A stretch of 64,000 nucleotides of DNA, taken from contig NW_026042413.1 in NCBI RefSeq assembly GCF_023856365.1, positions 233,501 to 297,500 on the forward strand. The letters are read 5' to 3'. Origin of the DNA: Brienomyrus brachyistius. Its lineage: Eukaryota; Chordata; Actinopteri; Osteoglossiformes; Mormyridae. A model generated the notes under the pieces. It saw only the letters and a program-made list of their open reading frames with translations. It had not been told where the DNA came from and did no database searches. Shown in pieces: positions 9,520 to 21,235 of this stretch. A program made the position numbers and the translations under genes. The first letter of the stretch is position 1; every line of letters begins with the position of its first letter.

Positions 9520-12297
9520 TTCATATCATGTATTCAACTCTACTGCCTCAGTCCAGTATTATCTCTGACCATCATCTTATTGCGTTCAATATTTCCCTTG
9601 CTCAAAATATTAGCCCCCCGACTCGCTTCTATATGCCAAACGTACAATCACGTCAAATACAGCAAGTAACTTTATCGATAACCTCCCTGAGCTATCGTTT
9701 TCAACCAAACTAATGTCGAATTCTGCTGAACTTGATAGCATTACGGATTATTTAGCATCTATGCTTAATTCCACTAGAGAAAATTGCTCAGTTAAAAATA
9801 AAAAAGGTTGTACGAGGTTTACTTTGGGCCTCCGCCGATGCCACCCATTGTCTTACCATGTGAGCGTCTCAGGGACTATGCCCGGTGCCTAGGAACATAG
9901 TGTGTACGCCCCTCAGAGGGTAGACCGGTACCTGTCATCAGCGTGTGCGAACTCCAGAGGTGTAGTTTTGGTATCCACCTAACTTAACTTGGGCAGTCAA
10001 GTTTGGGACCCGGATAAATAAATGGGATTTAACCCAGAGGCTGCAAGATAGTATTTACCACCATAGTCCTAATAAGGATAGAAGTCCAATCTGGAAAGTT
10101 TATGAAGAAGTTAGCAAATCAGACAGTCATAAAGTAATCGAAACAACATTTATTAAAAATACTACAATATACAATTATTGACATGTGGACACATACTTGT
10201 AAATACATTTGGACAAATACAATATTAAACAATCACATTCCTCAGCTGAGAGTGAACAAAGTTCTGTGGAAAGTATCTGACTACAGATAGACTTTCACCC
10301 AGTTCTCTGCGGGAGCTCTGATTACAGAGTGACTCCCCGACTACTTCTGAAGCCCTTCCTTAAGTATCCAGACCAGGTGATGGCATGTTTCTGAAGACTG
10401 ACTAATTTCGGTCAATGGTTAATTTTAGGGGCATTGCTGACCTTGGTTCTCAAGTCCCCAGCCAATCAGATCACTTTAGGGGGTGGTTGTAATTCCCTTG
10501 TTCTACCATGAGAGAATCTCTCTCAGTTTGGTGGGTTGAGCCGAAGTTTCTGTATTTCTCTTAGGAAAAGCTATACTGCCTTAAATCTGAGAGTATAATA
10601 CTCCTCGTCTCATGCCTATTCAAACGAGACCAAACATGCGTGTATTTGTCCCTAACATCTATGTGTGCTGAGTTATCCTGTTTATAGTGGAAAAGGTGTC
10701 TGTGTCTGGAGGCTGACAGCTGTTGTTGCTGTGGATTGATTGTGGAACTCTGGTCACTCCGGGGGTGAAAGGTCTTGCTTTTTCTGTGCTGCTCCAGTTA
10801 TTCCTATATTCCCGGCAGGCCTTTGCCTTCCTTAAAAGGGGTGGTTTGACGAGTTGAGTCCAGTCTTGCCTGGGCCAGCGGAGCTCTGAAATAGACTGAT
10901 GCAGGCTGATCAGAGTTGGGGCCTGCAGGACCTATAAGTTTTATGTCCTTACAGAATGTAAGTGGCATCATACTAAACTAGTGGTGTTCGAACTAGCATG
11001 GAAAGAGGCTATGGGTAGCTACAAAAAGGCTCTTAGTGCCGCCAAATCATCTAGTATCTATCAGAACTAATTGAAATAAACAAAAATAATCCTAGATTCC
11101 TATTTACTATGGTGTCCAAGCTGACTAATAACCAGACCACTGGTTATTTTCCAGTGACGACTTTATGAAACTTTTTGACCAAAAATATGCTCAATTAAAC
11201 AGAACATTTTGAATATTGAATATTGGTTAACCAGTCAGAACTGATGTACTTAATTTTATCTTCAAATTCATCTACTTGTATGCTAGACCCTGTTCCATCA
11301 AAATTATTCAGCGATGCTCCCAGCATTGATTGAACCGCTACTAGCAATAGTTAAACTAAAACATATAATCATATTACCCCAATTTTATCTTCACTGCACT
11401 GGCTGCCAGTTAGATTTCGTGTTGACTACAAAACACTGCTCTTAACCTATAAAGCTGTAAATGGTCTTGCACCGCAGTATGTGAGTGACCTCATTTGCGT
11501 TCCGAATCATACACTTAGATGACGAGATGGAGGTATTCTATCCGTACCCAGAATAAAGAACATTACCTTTGGGGGAAGAGCATTTGCTCATAAAGCACCA
11601 CAGCTATGGAATAAACTTCCTATTAGTGTTCGGAACTCAGACACAATCTCTGCTTTTAAGTCAAGGCTTAAGATGTACCTCTTTCGCCAGTCTTTTGGAT
11701 AGTTAAATCTTCTTTTCTAAGGTGAATGGGAAATCTGGAGGTTCATAGTTATTTGAGATTGAAGGGGAAAGGGGGGATTGGTGCTGTCGTCCTGCCACTC
11801 TCGCCGATCACTTAAGCTGTGGATGGGAGGTGGCTTGACGCCAAAACCTCTGTAAACCCTCATGCCTGTGCTTCCTTCCAGGTCACTCTTTTAGGCAGGC
11901 TGTCATAGTTGCTTTAGTCCTGCCGGTTAGGTGTAGGGCAATAACTCTTCTCCATCTTCTCTTTTTCGAGCTGATACCGAGCCGACTACACCGTGTGAAC
12001 CCGCACCTGGACTCCTGGATATAACTACATGAAACCAACTGGGACTTTATAACTATATGAACTCTAATGAATGTCAATGTAAATGCAGTTTCATGCTCCT
12101 TGGTCGCCCAGAGGAGGATGGGGTCCCCTTCTGAGTCTAGGTTCCACTCAAGGTTTCTTCCTGCTAGAGGGAGTTTCCTTGCCACTGTCGCCTCAGGCTT
12201 GCTTGGTGGGGTTCTGGCCGGTTAAATGTAAAGTGCTTTGTGACAATGCATGTCGTTAAAAGCGCTATATAAATAAAATTGAATTGAATTGAAGTGC
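9520..12297 (+). mobile_element. L2-type LINE, decayed, split by an LTR-like block
   Basis: Near 9528-9600 the frame reads SSIISDHHLIAFNIS, matching the SDHH motif at the end of the LINE endonuclease domain. After an inserted block (9809-10953) the ORF resumes with FELAWKEAMGSYKKALSAAK. Around 11395-11700 comes the C-terminal region, recognisable in broken frames (LHWLPVRFRVDYKTLLLTYK; APQLWNKLPI). The 3' end has AAAGTGCTTTGTGACAATG and then AATAAAATTGAATTGAATTG, an L2-like tail, ending about 12297. Stops and gaps are frequent. The catalytic core of the reverse transcriptase is largely missing. Confidence 0.72.
9809..10953 (-). mobile_element. LTR-like insertion in L2 LINE
   Basis: A block of about 1,145 bp interrupts L2 coding sequence between a lysine-rich stretch and CKWHHTKLVVF. 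It begins TGTACGAGG and ends CCTTACA, so it has TG...CA ends on either strand. In reverse it has AATAAA near 10150. No matching target duplication was found and no coding sequence lies inside. A solo LTR is the simplest reading, but other insertions are possible. Confidence 0.4.
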
Positions 12298-12299
12298 TT

Positions 12300-13905
12300 C
12301 CTCAGATTCATTTTTAAATGTTCTCCAGCTAATTTCCACTATGGCCACGAGTTCTAGTATTTTAAATTAATATTGAAATGGTCATTTGGCTGAACAGCAT
12401 CCCGACCTGTTAGAATCTTATATACCTGGATCATGTCCCCCCATAGTCTCCTTTGCTTGAGGCTAAACAGATTCAGCTCAGCGAACCTCTCCTCATAAGA
12501 CATTCCTCTAAGTGCAGGAATCATTCTAGTCATCCTACGTTGCACCTTTTCCAAGGCAGCAATGTCCTTCTGAAGGTATGGTGACCAAACCTGCACACAG
12601 TATTCTAGGTGGGATCTTACCAAGGAATTATATAATCGTAGCATCACTTCTCTTGACTTACATCTCTAGGTGTGTGGAGTTTAATCCAACATCCTTTTGC
12701 CTTTTTTTAATGCTTCCCCACACTGGCAAGAGTGGGACATGGAAGTATCAACATACACACCGAGATCTTTCTCGTAATCAGCTACCTTTATTTCAGTGGA
12801 ACCCATAAAATATCTGTACTTTACTATATTTACTATATTTCTGCTCCCTGCATGGATTACCTTATATTTATCTATGTTAAATTTCATCTGCCACGTATGA
12901 GCCCAGTCGCTAATTAAATCCAGATCCTGTTGTAGCCTCTCTGGACATGAGACATGATCTAACATCAATCAGAAGATACCACACCAGCAGATAATGATTT
13001 CTGGAATAGTAAAGTTAAAGGTTGGCTAATAATACCCCTCATCTCTTTTAAAACTATAGATAAGATGCCATCAGGGCCTTGCGATTTATTTATTTTGAGC
13101 TTAGCTAGGCTTTGTACCACATCAGCCTCAGTTATACATATATTGGTCATAGACATCGTTGTATTTGTACTAAATGGTGGTAAGCTATTCTACTGTGAAC
13201 AGCCATTGTAAAATAATCATTAAACTCATTTATATCAATTTCATTTTCAATTATAAGGCCCTTACTATCCTGCAAATGAGTGATTTTCAGCTTTTAGAGC
13301 TCTTTCGGAGTTAAAATATTGGAAGAAACTTTTAACGTCATCCTTATAACTGTTATTAACTAAACCTGTAGACGTAGATACTCCTGCTTTATTTTGAAAT
13401 CATTAGTTAATTTCCATTTGTGGAAGAAAGCCCTTTTGCTCCTGACTTTATTCTTAATTTTCGTAGTAAACCACCTGTGACATCGCGTGCTGGACGAACA
13501 GGCAGGAAGCGAGGAATCAAGGATCCGGGAAACGGAGAGTCGGGAATGAGGGTTTATTGATGAAAACAGGTACCAACAGCGAGAGATTTCAATGACAGGA
13601 CTGGGGAAACAGACTTGAATGTGGACTAAATACACAGGACTACTCAAACTGACAGAAAACAGCTGGTTACAATCGGGGCAGCACACATGGTTAATGAGGG
13701 GGCGTGGCACACACGAGGATCGTACAAGCAGGTCATGACACCAGCTTGGTTGCAGTTTCCTAGATTTAGTTTTTCTGGAAACGGGTATGAAGTTCTTTTG
13801 CACTTGCAACAATGTGCTTTTAAAAAATTCCCATGCCTCTTCCACAGTATTGCTATTTAACTCCATCCGATTTACAGTTTCTAGTTTCAGTCTCATACCA
13901 TTGAA
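12300..13905 (-). mobile_element. Rex1-type LINE (CR1 group), reverse, broken
   Basis: Reverse-strand pieces of a Rex1-like ORF2. About 13896-13750 and 13475-13360 carry the linker between endonuclease and reverse transcriptase; 13156-12965 has KSQGPDGI of an early reverse-transcriptase block; 12968-12681 has DLISDWAHTWQMKFNIDKYK; 12647-12354 has YNSLVRSHLEYCVQVWSPYL and EKVQRRMTRMIP. The central catalytic block (GVPQGS to FADD, present in the copy at 42.1 kb) is deleted, as is the 3' untranslated end. A solo LTR sits inside. Confidence 0.85.
13476..13740 (-). mobile_element. Solo LTR nested in Rex1
   Basis: A 265-bp block that on the reverse strand starts TGTCATGACCTGC and ends GATGTCACA, with an AATAAA polyadenylation word. 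It is flanked by 5-mers CCACC (13471-13475) and CCAGC (13741-13745), a target duplication with one mismatch. It shares the internal GTGTGTGCCACGCCCCC word with LTR copies at 22.5, 41.2 and 62.5 kb. Rex1 coding sequence continues on both sides. Confidence 0.82.
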
Positions 13906-14900
13906 TTACCCTTCCTAACATTGTATACTTTTGTTTTGGACTTGGTTGAAGACTCAGGCAGCAGGAGTTGCCCCAACGTTGGTATGTCCTTATCCATAAG
14001 GGGGAGTAAACGTTCTGGTTTCCCGACCTTATAGATGAAGGAGTTGGGGGATGTTGCCAGTGACCTGCCGGATTCCAGGCAGAACAGGCCTCGCTATGCC
14101 ACAGCCCTTCAGAGACTGGGCCTTCCGTGCAGAACCTCTGCATCCAAATTAGACCAGTTGTTTAACAAAACCCTAAAATGGGGTTATTTTTCACATGGAA
14201 CGGGACTTTGATTCAACAACCCATTACTTAGTTGCGGCAAGTACCCAATATCAAGTATAGCTGCAAAGAATCTGCCAGAGATTTTCAGAGAAGTTCCCCA
14301 GATGCATGGACTGGACTAAGGTGCGTCAGATTAAACAGGAGCCTGGTAAATTCTGTGAGCCCCACGCCAAGTGACTGATGGAAACATACTCCAGCTACAG
14401 TGAGATGGACCCTCCAGCGGACCGAGAGTGGGATTCCCTCTGGGAGCGACAACTCGTGCAGTTGCTGGTGGATGAGCTGCAAACAGACATCAAGAAGGAC
14501 TTCCAACCTCACAATCATTTACCAAACCACTTCAGGTAACTTGTAAAGATGTAGGTATTGGAGTATTCACACATTCATTTGCAGTGTCCACCTCCTGTCC
14601 GGTAAATTTGGCAGGACAAAATTTGAATAACCTATAGGCCAGACTCATGAATGCGGCTGAACGAGTAAAGGTAGAACAGGTGGCCAATCCTGTTATACAG
14701 TCCTAGTAGATTGAGAACCACCTGATTGCAACTGTAGTTGGAATCAAGGGCTGAGCAGCATGGTGGCCTGGGGGACAATTATGAAAACACAGACCCACTG
14801 ATATCCTTAAAACCCACAATCAAAAGAGGAGTCAGGATGGCCAGTGACATGTGCTGGCTAAATGGGGACAACAAAGAGAGAACAGAACAAGGCAGGGAGG
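13906..14900 (+). pseudogene. Endogenous retroelement gag/protease remnant
   Basis: Broken frames resemble the Gag of a fish endogenous retroelement: near 14045-14115 DVASDLPDSRQNRPRYATAL, near 14300-14345 TKVRQIKQEPGKF, then YSSYSEMDPPADRE and, near 14455-14500, QLLVDELQTDIKKDF. Near 14590-14640 STSCPVNLAGQNL resembles the end of a retroviral-type protease. Several stops and frameshifts are present, so the copy is dead. A related Gag fragment lies on the other strand at 41.9-43.4 kb. The exact retroelement group is not assigned. Confidence 0.6.
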
Positions 14901-15179
14901 GATTCTGACACAGGTGCCATGCTACTTTGTTTAAATATGCTGTAATGTTTTAGTGCAAGCCTTAGACAATGGAATCTCTGAATGACGCCGCAGTCTGGCT
15001 CTTTCTGAAGGTCCTATACTGTAACCGTCCTGAGAAGTTGTTTGCATGCACTTGCTGCCTTGACACTTGTTGATGTGCGTGTGCCCTGCTCGAGCAGTAA
15101 AGGGGAGATCACATGCAGAGCTGATTTTCTGTAGTTCCTTAGAATAAAAATAGAATATTCTCTTCAAATAGGAACACAT
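14901..15179. other. No feature recognised
   Basis: Short unassigned stretch between retroelement debris and a possible MITE. Confidence 0.3.
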
Positions 15180-16176
15180 GCTGCGTTTGATTATTTCACT
15201 CCAACTCGGACAAAAACGTCACGAAAAACATCACTTCCCATTAGAAACGCCTCTTTTATGACGTTAATGTCTGACAGAATCTTCTTGTCCGAGTTGCCCC
15301 TGTGACGTAATTTCAACATGGCGGCTTACACACTCAACATTAATTCTATTTTACAAATCCTTAAAAATGTTTATTTTGTTAAATTTATTATTATCCCATC
15401 CATCCATTTTCCAAACTGCTTATCCTACTGGGTCACGGGGGGTCCGGAGCCTATCCCGGAAGCAATGGGCACGAGGCTGGGAACAACCCAGGATGGGGGG
15501 CCAGCCCATCGCAGGGCACACTCACACACACCATGCACTCTCACATGCATTCCTACGGGCAATTTAGCAAGTCCAATTAGCCTCAGCATGTTTTTGGACT
15601 GTGGGGGGGAACCGGAGTACCCGGAGGAAACCCCACGACGACATGGGGAGAACATGCAAACTCCACACACATGTGACCCAGGCGGAGATTTGAACCTGGG
15701 TCCCAGAGGTGTGAGGCAACAGTGCTAACCAGTGCACGACCATACCGCCCATTTATTATTATTATTATTTATAATTATTAGTAATTATTAATGTAATTGC
15801 ACGTGTTCGATTTAGAGAATACCATATTGTGACCGTAAACAGTATCCTAACATGCAATATCAGATTTTTACCAGACTTGTTAGTGTTTTTGGTTTGTTTG
15901 TAGTTTGTTTGCCTCTCGAAAAAAGAATATCGCTATGAATGTACTAAAATACTTTATAAAGCTTTTAATGTGGTTTGACTAGTTCCTGTTTCTTGTTTAT
16001 TTGTCTGAAATAATAATCTTACTCCATAACTGCTAAAATATAAAGCAACAACACAGCAGCGTATTCATGGAGGCAGCCATGTTTGTTCCGAGTTGTGCTA
16101 GCTTGAACGGGAGATTGTTGGATGTGATGTCACCCAATTTGGAATTTCCAAGTTCTGAGAGAAAAACGAACGCACC
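15180..16176. mobile_element. Possible DNA transposon with a nested SINE
   Basis: The two ends are roughly complementary (TGCGTTTGATT at about 15182; AAACGAACGCA at about 16163). The interior has mirrored words about CAACTCGGAC and TCCGAGTTG, and ATGGCGGC versus GGCAGCCATG. This resembles a non-autonomous fish DNA transposon, but no clean target duplication was seen. A V-SINE occupies 15395-15750. Confidence 0.3.
15395..15750 (-). mobile_element. V-SINE, full length, reverse
   Basis: In reverse: tRNA-like head ending at 15750, core GTGTGGAGTTTGCATGTTCT, and ATGGATGG tail at 15395. Flanked by ATTTATTATTAT at 15383-15394 and 15751-15762, which is a plausible target duplication although low in complexity. 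Confidence 0.85.
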
Positions 16177-16800
16177 ACAAGACTCTGGCTGGAAATTTCT
16201 ACAATAGAGCCATTTAGTTATTTCTAGAAAAATATTTAGAGCCAATGACCTGATGTCATTGTAACACAGGTCACTGTCCGTGGTGCTGAATTCTCTACTT
16301 GATGGGCTGGTGCTGAATGAATATGACAGCTGGCCAACATGTCTGTGTGCTTCCACTGACTGGCACCCAGACATATAATGACTTTTAACAATGAGGAGGG
16401 AAACGTCCAGACAGGAAATTAGTCAACAGTAATTAGTAATCACATATAGTTCTCATTTATCATGATGTAAAATTCAAAAACCTTTTTTTTATTATTAAGG
16501 GATAAATGTAATTGAGTTTTAATGTATCCTTTCCGCTCTTAAAATCGCAAATTATTTCTGACTATTAATCTGCACATTTTAATAATTTCATTAATATTAC
16601 CTAATTGGTTTGTCTTTTTTATTAAATTTTAAAACTAGCTGTACAATTGTTGATGTTGTTGCTGTTCTGAATGTCATTGGCCTGTTGCCTTACGTCTGTC
16701 TAAACATGAGTGAGGGGATGGATGCACTATTCTATGGGGGCCTCTGTAGAGAATAAATGATCCTAATTTTATATTGAGAGAGATGGTTAATTCCTTTTTA
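16177..16800. other. No feature recognised
   Basis: AT-rich, with no recognised coding or repeat family. Confidence 0.35.
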
Positions 16801-16818
16801 ATCCATACTGCGTTCAGA

Positions 16819-17760
16819 GCCCCTGTTCTGCCGTTGATCACTGCTGCATATCATCCCCAAACCAATGGCCTGGATGAGAAAACGAATGATGACATAAAAT
16901 GGTAAGTCTGTTTTTGAGGTTGTTTTAGAACTGTGTGAGACAGGCTCTATTCTTTTAACATTACATCAGGAATTACTGATATTATTGACAATCAATCCCT
17001 TAATATACAGTATCTCACAAAAGTGAGTACACCCCACACATTTTTGTAAATATTTTATTATATCTTTTCAAGGGACAACGTTAAAGATATGAAACTCTGA
17101 TAGAATGTAAAGTAATCAGTGTACAGCTTGTATAATGGTGTAAATTTGATGTCCCCTCAAAATAACTCAACACACAGCCATTAATGTCTGAACTGCTGGC
17201 AACAAAAGTGAGATTAAAAATGATTTGTGGCAAGATCGGATCATGTGTGTTGAAGAGTTTCTTATGACTGACAAGTAGTTATTTAAAAACATATCTTGAA
17301 ACAGCAAATTACATTGTTCTTAATGCTTTTAGAAAATGACTCTTTATAATGATCTGTGAATAATAATAATTTGCTATGAATGTTTTTCCACTTCAGCTTT
17401 CCACAATTATTCTTCCCGATGAGAAAAGCTACGGCACGTTTTTTGATGAAAAAAATAAAGTAGTTGAGACAATAAGCAACAACAGCTGAAAACATCTCCT
17501 AGTCACAGGAAAAACAGAAGCAGGCATGTGGTAAACGAATACAAAAGAGGTACCAAAGCACAGTTTATCATGTTGGAGATGAGGCGCTTCTGTTCAACAT
17601 GAGGAAGCGGGGACGGAAAGGAGGAAGAACGGAACCGGATTTTACCGGACCTTATGTCATCCAGGCAATATGTGGCAAGCTGGTTACACTGTCTAATTCT
17701 GAAGGGGCAACTTTAAAGAACAAATACAATGTAAACCACATACAGAAGGAGCCAAACTGA
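16819..17760 (+). pseudogene. LTR-retroelement integrase remnant with splice-like borders
   Basis: The first block (about 16819-16904) reads LITAAYHPQTNGLDEKTNDD, the conserved end of a retroelement integrase core with the catalytic-region Glu. It lies between an AG (GCGTTCAG) and a donor-like GTAAGT at 16906. The second block (about 17521-17760) reads HVGDEALLFNMRKRGRKGG, then GPYVIQAICGKLVTLSNSEG and NKYNVNHIQKEPN, then TGA. This is the C-terminal domain of the same type of integrase. About 100 residues expected between them are absent. Either this is an LTR element with a deletion or an integrase-derived host gene with an intron; the missing core makes a working protein unlikely. Confidence 0.62.
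17008..17215 (+). mobile_element. Tc1/mariner-type element end
   Basis: Starts CAGTATCTCACAAAAGTGAG after TA and continues GTACACCCC, the end of a mariner-type repeat widespread in vertebrates. Only the left about 200 bp is present. It lies in the gap between the two integrase blocks. Confidence 0.65.
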
Positions 17761-17848
17761 TGTCCCAAGTCAGGAATCACACAAGGTGCCAGAAGAGTAT
17801 AAGACCAGTAAACCTCCCTCTAGCGCAGAGCTTCTGACAATCGAGAAG

Positions 17849-18603
17849 GATGCTGACAGTTGAAAAAAAACTCATGTCTGTGTGTTATGAAAGAATATCA
17901 ATAAATGTTTCCGAAAGGGGATGACTCATTTGGTAATTATTTACGGCTTATGTTATGGCTGCCAATTTACAGTCTTTACTGAAGTCTGACTTCTTTTGAG
18001 TCACCTTTAATATAGATTGGACACTCTCTATGCAATGTGCAATACTTACATAGATGGTAAATGTTTACCTGCTTGCACAGATGGATGATTAGGTAATTAG
18101 TGTAAGTGTGTGTGTGTGTTCAATCGCATGTATGTCCAAAGTCCATAGTAAATAATATACACTGATCAAGAGATGCCCGAAAGTGGATAAAAGAGGACAT
18201 TAGTGGGTGTATCACTTAGTGTAACGCGTGCAGGAAAATGAGCAGGACTGCAAGCCATATAATGACCCTTGTCTAGCTCTTAATACAGTATGCATACAGT
18301 GATGTATCTACAATGGACAGCTACTATGAGCAGATAGCACAGTACAGGTGCTTATAAGATCTGTATGCTATTTCCATCCATCCATCCATTGTCCAAACCG
18401 CTTATCCTACTGGGTCGTGGGGGGTCTGGAGCCTATCCCGGAAGCAATGGGCACGAGGCAGGGAACAACCCAGGATGGGGAGCCAGCCCATCACAGGGCA
18501 CACTCACACACTATTCACTCATACATGCATACCTACGGGCAATTTAGTAACTCCAGTTAGCCTCAGCATATTCTCAGCATATTCTTGGACTGCGGGAGGA
18601 AAC
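17849..18603. repeat. Inverted duplication, left arm
   Basis: 755 bp that recur in reverse at 19718-20486 with only scattered mismatches by eye. The outer border starts GATGCTGACAGTTGAAAAAA. The arm includes a GT microsatellite, a word-for-word shared single-copy-looking block and most of a V-SINE. The SINE's complete target duplications occur only on this arm, so this arm carries the original insertion. Confidence 0.9.
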
Positions 18604-18723
18604 CCCACGACGACATGGGGAGAACATGCAAACTCCACACCCATGTGACCCAGGCAGAGACTCGAACCCGGGTCCCAGAGGTGTGAGGCAACAGTGCTAA
18701 CCACTGCACCACCATGCCGCCCC
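18375..18723 (-). mobile_element. V-SINE, reverse, 14-bp target duplication
   Basis: Reverse-strand V-SINE with tRNA-like head at 18723 and ATGGATGG tail at 18375. CTGTATGCTATTTC flanks it at 18361-18374 and 18724-18737. The core has a small deletion near 18595. The inner part of the left inverted arm ends inside this SINE. Confidence 0.88.
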
Positions 18724-18737
18724 CTGTATGCTATTTC

Positions 18738-19717
18738 ATTCTATAAAAAGAAACTTACTGTACTGTACAATAAAGTATTTCACCACTGCTTCTTCCTCAG
18801 CTCCCACTGTTTGCTAGCACATGCATCTTTTGATTTCTTAGTGCAATCTGTGCTTTATTTTTTTTTTGTGAAATGTAAGTGCAGTATCTGTTTATTAAGT
18901 GCTGTGGTTTAATATGTACATTATTATTTCAGTACTGTGTATACTGTCCTTAATGTCTTGCCTCTCTCGTATAACTTGAGATATGCCCAAATTGACTTGC
19001 AACAAGTGGTCCTGGTTCCAAATGCGGAAGGCGATGGATACCTGTATTTTATATGCTGTAGTGTGCTGGGTGTCAGACATTGCAATGCACCTTGCTTTGA
19101 TCTTGACCTGTTAGATCAGAGGGAGGTAATCTTATCCAGAAAGGGCCACTGTGTATGATGGTTTTCACTGCAACTCTCTGAACAGCGAACCTAACAGTTA
19201 TCCCAATACCTTGATCTTGCTAGCATATTTAAATGTGTACCTATTCAGGAATAGAGTGGTGAAGGCATTCAGAGGAGGACTGATGATTATCAGAGGGAAC
19301 AAAGGGGCTGGGTACTTGTCAGTATCCAGTAGAACCACCAGACTCCTACACTGAATGGTTCTGGATGTGGCACAGACGTTAATCCCTCTGTATTAGGGGA
19401 TCCGTCTCCAGTTTGTACTCTTCTAGTTAATAGGTAGATTATCAGGCAGTTTTTCACCCTAGTCCAGTACTCATTGACAGCCTAATACACCGTGTTTCAG
19501 TTTGTCTTGATAGTCAATACATGTCACAGGATGTACATTACTCTGATGGGCAGGCCCTCTTACATATGATGGAAATTGCAATACCTACTTTTGAAAGAAA
19601 ATAGAAAAATTATTTTCCCACGGTCTACTAGCAGCTTTTAGATGTTAATTCTTCATAAAAATAATTTGACTTGATCCAATGTGTTTTTAATACAAACAAT
19701 TACCACACAAAGCTGCT
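18738..19717. other. Spacer of the inverted duplication
   Basis: About 1 kb between the arms, AT-rich, with no recognised gene. The complete spacer is 18604-19717, including the head of the SINE. Confidence 0.4.
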
Positions 19718-19943
19718 AGTTTCCTCCGGTTTCCCCCCGCAGTCCAAAAACATGCTGAGGCTAATTGGAGTAGCTAAATTTACCGTAGGTGTGCATGTGT
19801 GAGTGAATGGTGTGTGAGTGTGAGCTGTGATGGGCTGGCCCCCCATCCTGGGTTCTTCCCTGCCTCGTGCCCATTGATTCCGGGATAGACTCCGGACCCC
19901 CTGTGACCCAGTAGGATAAGCGGTTTGGACAATGGATGGATGG
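19718..19943 (+). mobile_element. V-SINE fragment at inner end of right arm
   Basis: The 3' two thirds of a V-SINE, from GTTTCCTCCGG to the ATGGATGG tail, followed by GAAATAGCATACAG, the reverse of the target duplication of the left-arm SINE. The head is absent because the duplication breakpoint cut the SINE. Confidence 0.85.
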
Positions 19944-20200
19944 AAATAGCATACAGATTAAGCACCTGTACTGTGCTATCTGCTTATAGTAGCTGTCCAT
20001 TGTAGATACATCACTGTATGCATACTGTATTAAGAGCTAGATAAGGACAGTGGGTCATTATATGGCTTGCAGTCCTGCTCATTTTCCTGCACCCGTTACA
20101 CTAAGTGATACACCCACTAATGTCCTCTTTCATCCACTTTCAGGCATCTCTTGATCAGTGTATATTACTTACTATGGACCTTGGACATACATGCGATTGG

Positions 20201-20228
20201 ACACACACACACACACACACACACACAC
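20201..20228. repeat. (AC)n microsatellite
   Basis: A pure AC run of 28 bp within the right inverted arm. Confidence 0.95.
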
Positions 20229-20486
20229 TTACACTAATTACCTAATCAACCATCTGTGCAAGCAAGTAAACATGTACCATCTATATAAGTATTGTACATA
20301 GCATAGAGAGTGTCCAATCTATATTAAAGGTGACTCGAAAGAAGTCAGACTTTAGTAAAGACTGTAAATTTCTCAGCCATAACATAAGCCGTAAATAATT
20401 ACCAAATGAGTCATCCCCTTTCGGAAACATTTATTGATATTCTTTCATAACACACAGACATGAGTTTTTTTTCAACTGTCAGCATC

Positions 20487-20965
20487 CGATCCAAACGGGA
20501 TTCCCATTTCCTTTCTGTGGGATCCAACAGAACACGGGCTGACCATCAGTCAACATGTCTTCAACCGTGCAGGACAGGACCCAGTCCAGGCCAAACCTCA
20601 CGGTGCTGGTGTTAATAAAAAAAATGTAAGGAACATGCAGCTGCAGCTCACACACAAACACAGTCCACAGCATCCAGAAAAAGGTCAGGCCTTTTTCTTC
20701 TTTAGCTGACTCCGCCCAGACCTCGCCCCCTTTCTGGGCGCCTCGCACTATGCCTTTGAACTGGCCCTGCAGCTTGGCCCGTTTCCTGTTTCCCAATGCA
20801 AGTCATAAGATTCACCCGTAAATGATATTTTGAATCGGAACGATATTTATTACTATTGTTTAGATTAAATATATAACGGTTTAATGATTGAATATAACTT
20901 GATATTGTTGTTTGTGTTGTTTAGTTTGAGGTTCTAGTTTCTGTCTTTATCCGCTTTCGTTTCAG
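20487..20965. other. Unassigned stretch upstream of tbxt exons
   Basis: No T-box or other exon was recognised. A 105-codon reverse open frame (20479-20796) has no known domain and is not called a gene. Confidence 0.4.
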
Positions 20966-21235
20966 TAGGCAGCTGGTTCATCCCAGGCTCAGGGTCTCTC
21001 TGCTCTTCATCAAACCCACACCCCCAGTTTGGGAGCACCCTCTCCCTCTCCTCCCCCCACGGCTGTGACTGTTACTCCTCCTTGAGGAGTAACTGCTCCG
21101 CCCCCTATCCCAGCCCCTATACCCACAGGAGTGCATCACCCAGTGAGCCGCCGCCCTGCCTGTCCCCTCACACAAGCACACACTGAAATCATGGTCCTAA
21201 GCTCTCTGTGTGGGTCACCACGATAGTACAGCACA

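Larger units (their letters stand above)
19718..20486. repeat. Inverted duplication, right arm
   Basis: 769 bp, the reverse complement of 17849-18603 with scattered differences. It carries a (CA)n run at 20201-20228 that is longer than the GT run of the left arm. Its outer end (AACTGTCAGCATC at 20486) lies 479 bp upstream of the first retained tbxt exon. Confidence 0.9.

Noticed and set aside
15318..15728. 136-codon frame
   Set aside because: It lies inside a reverse-strand V-SINE; similar frames in other V-SINEs are equally artefactual.
20479..20796. 105-codon reverse frame
   Set aside because: No recognised motif; overlaps the end of the inverted arm and unassigned DNA.
1..20965. Missing T-box exons of tbxt hidden upstream
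   Set aside because: The upstream sequence was read for T-box motifs and splice-bounded exons; only transposon debris was seen. A distant location outside the window cannot be excluded.
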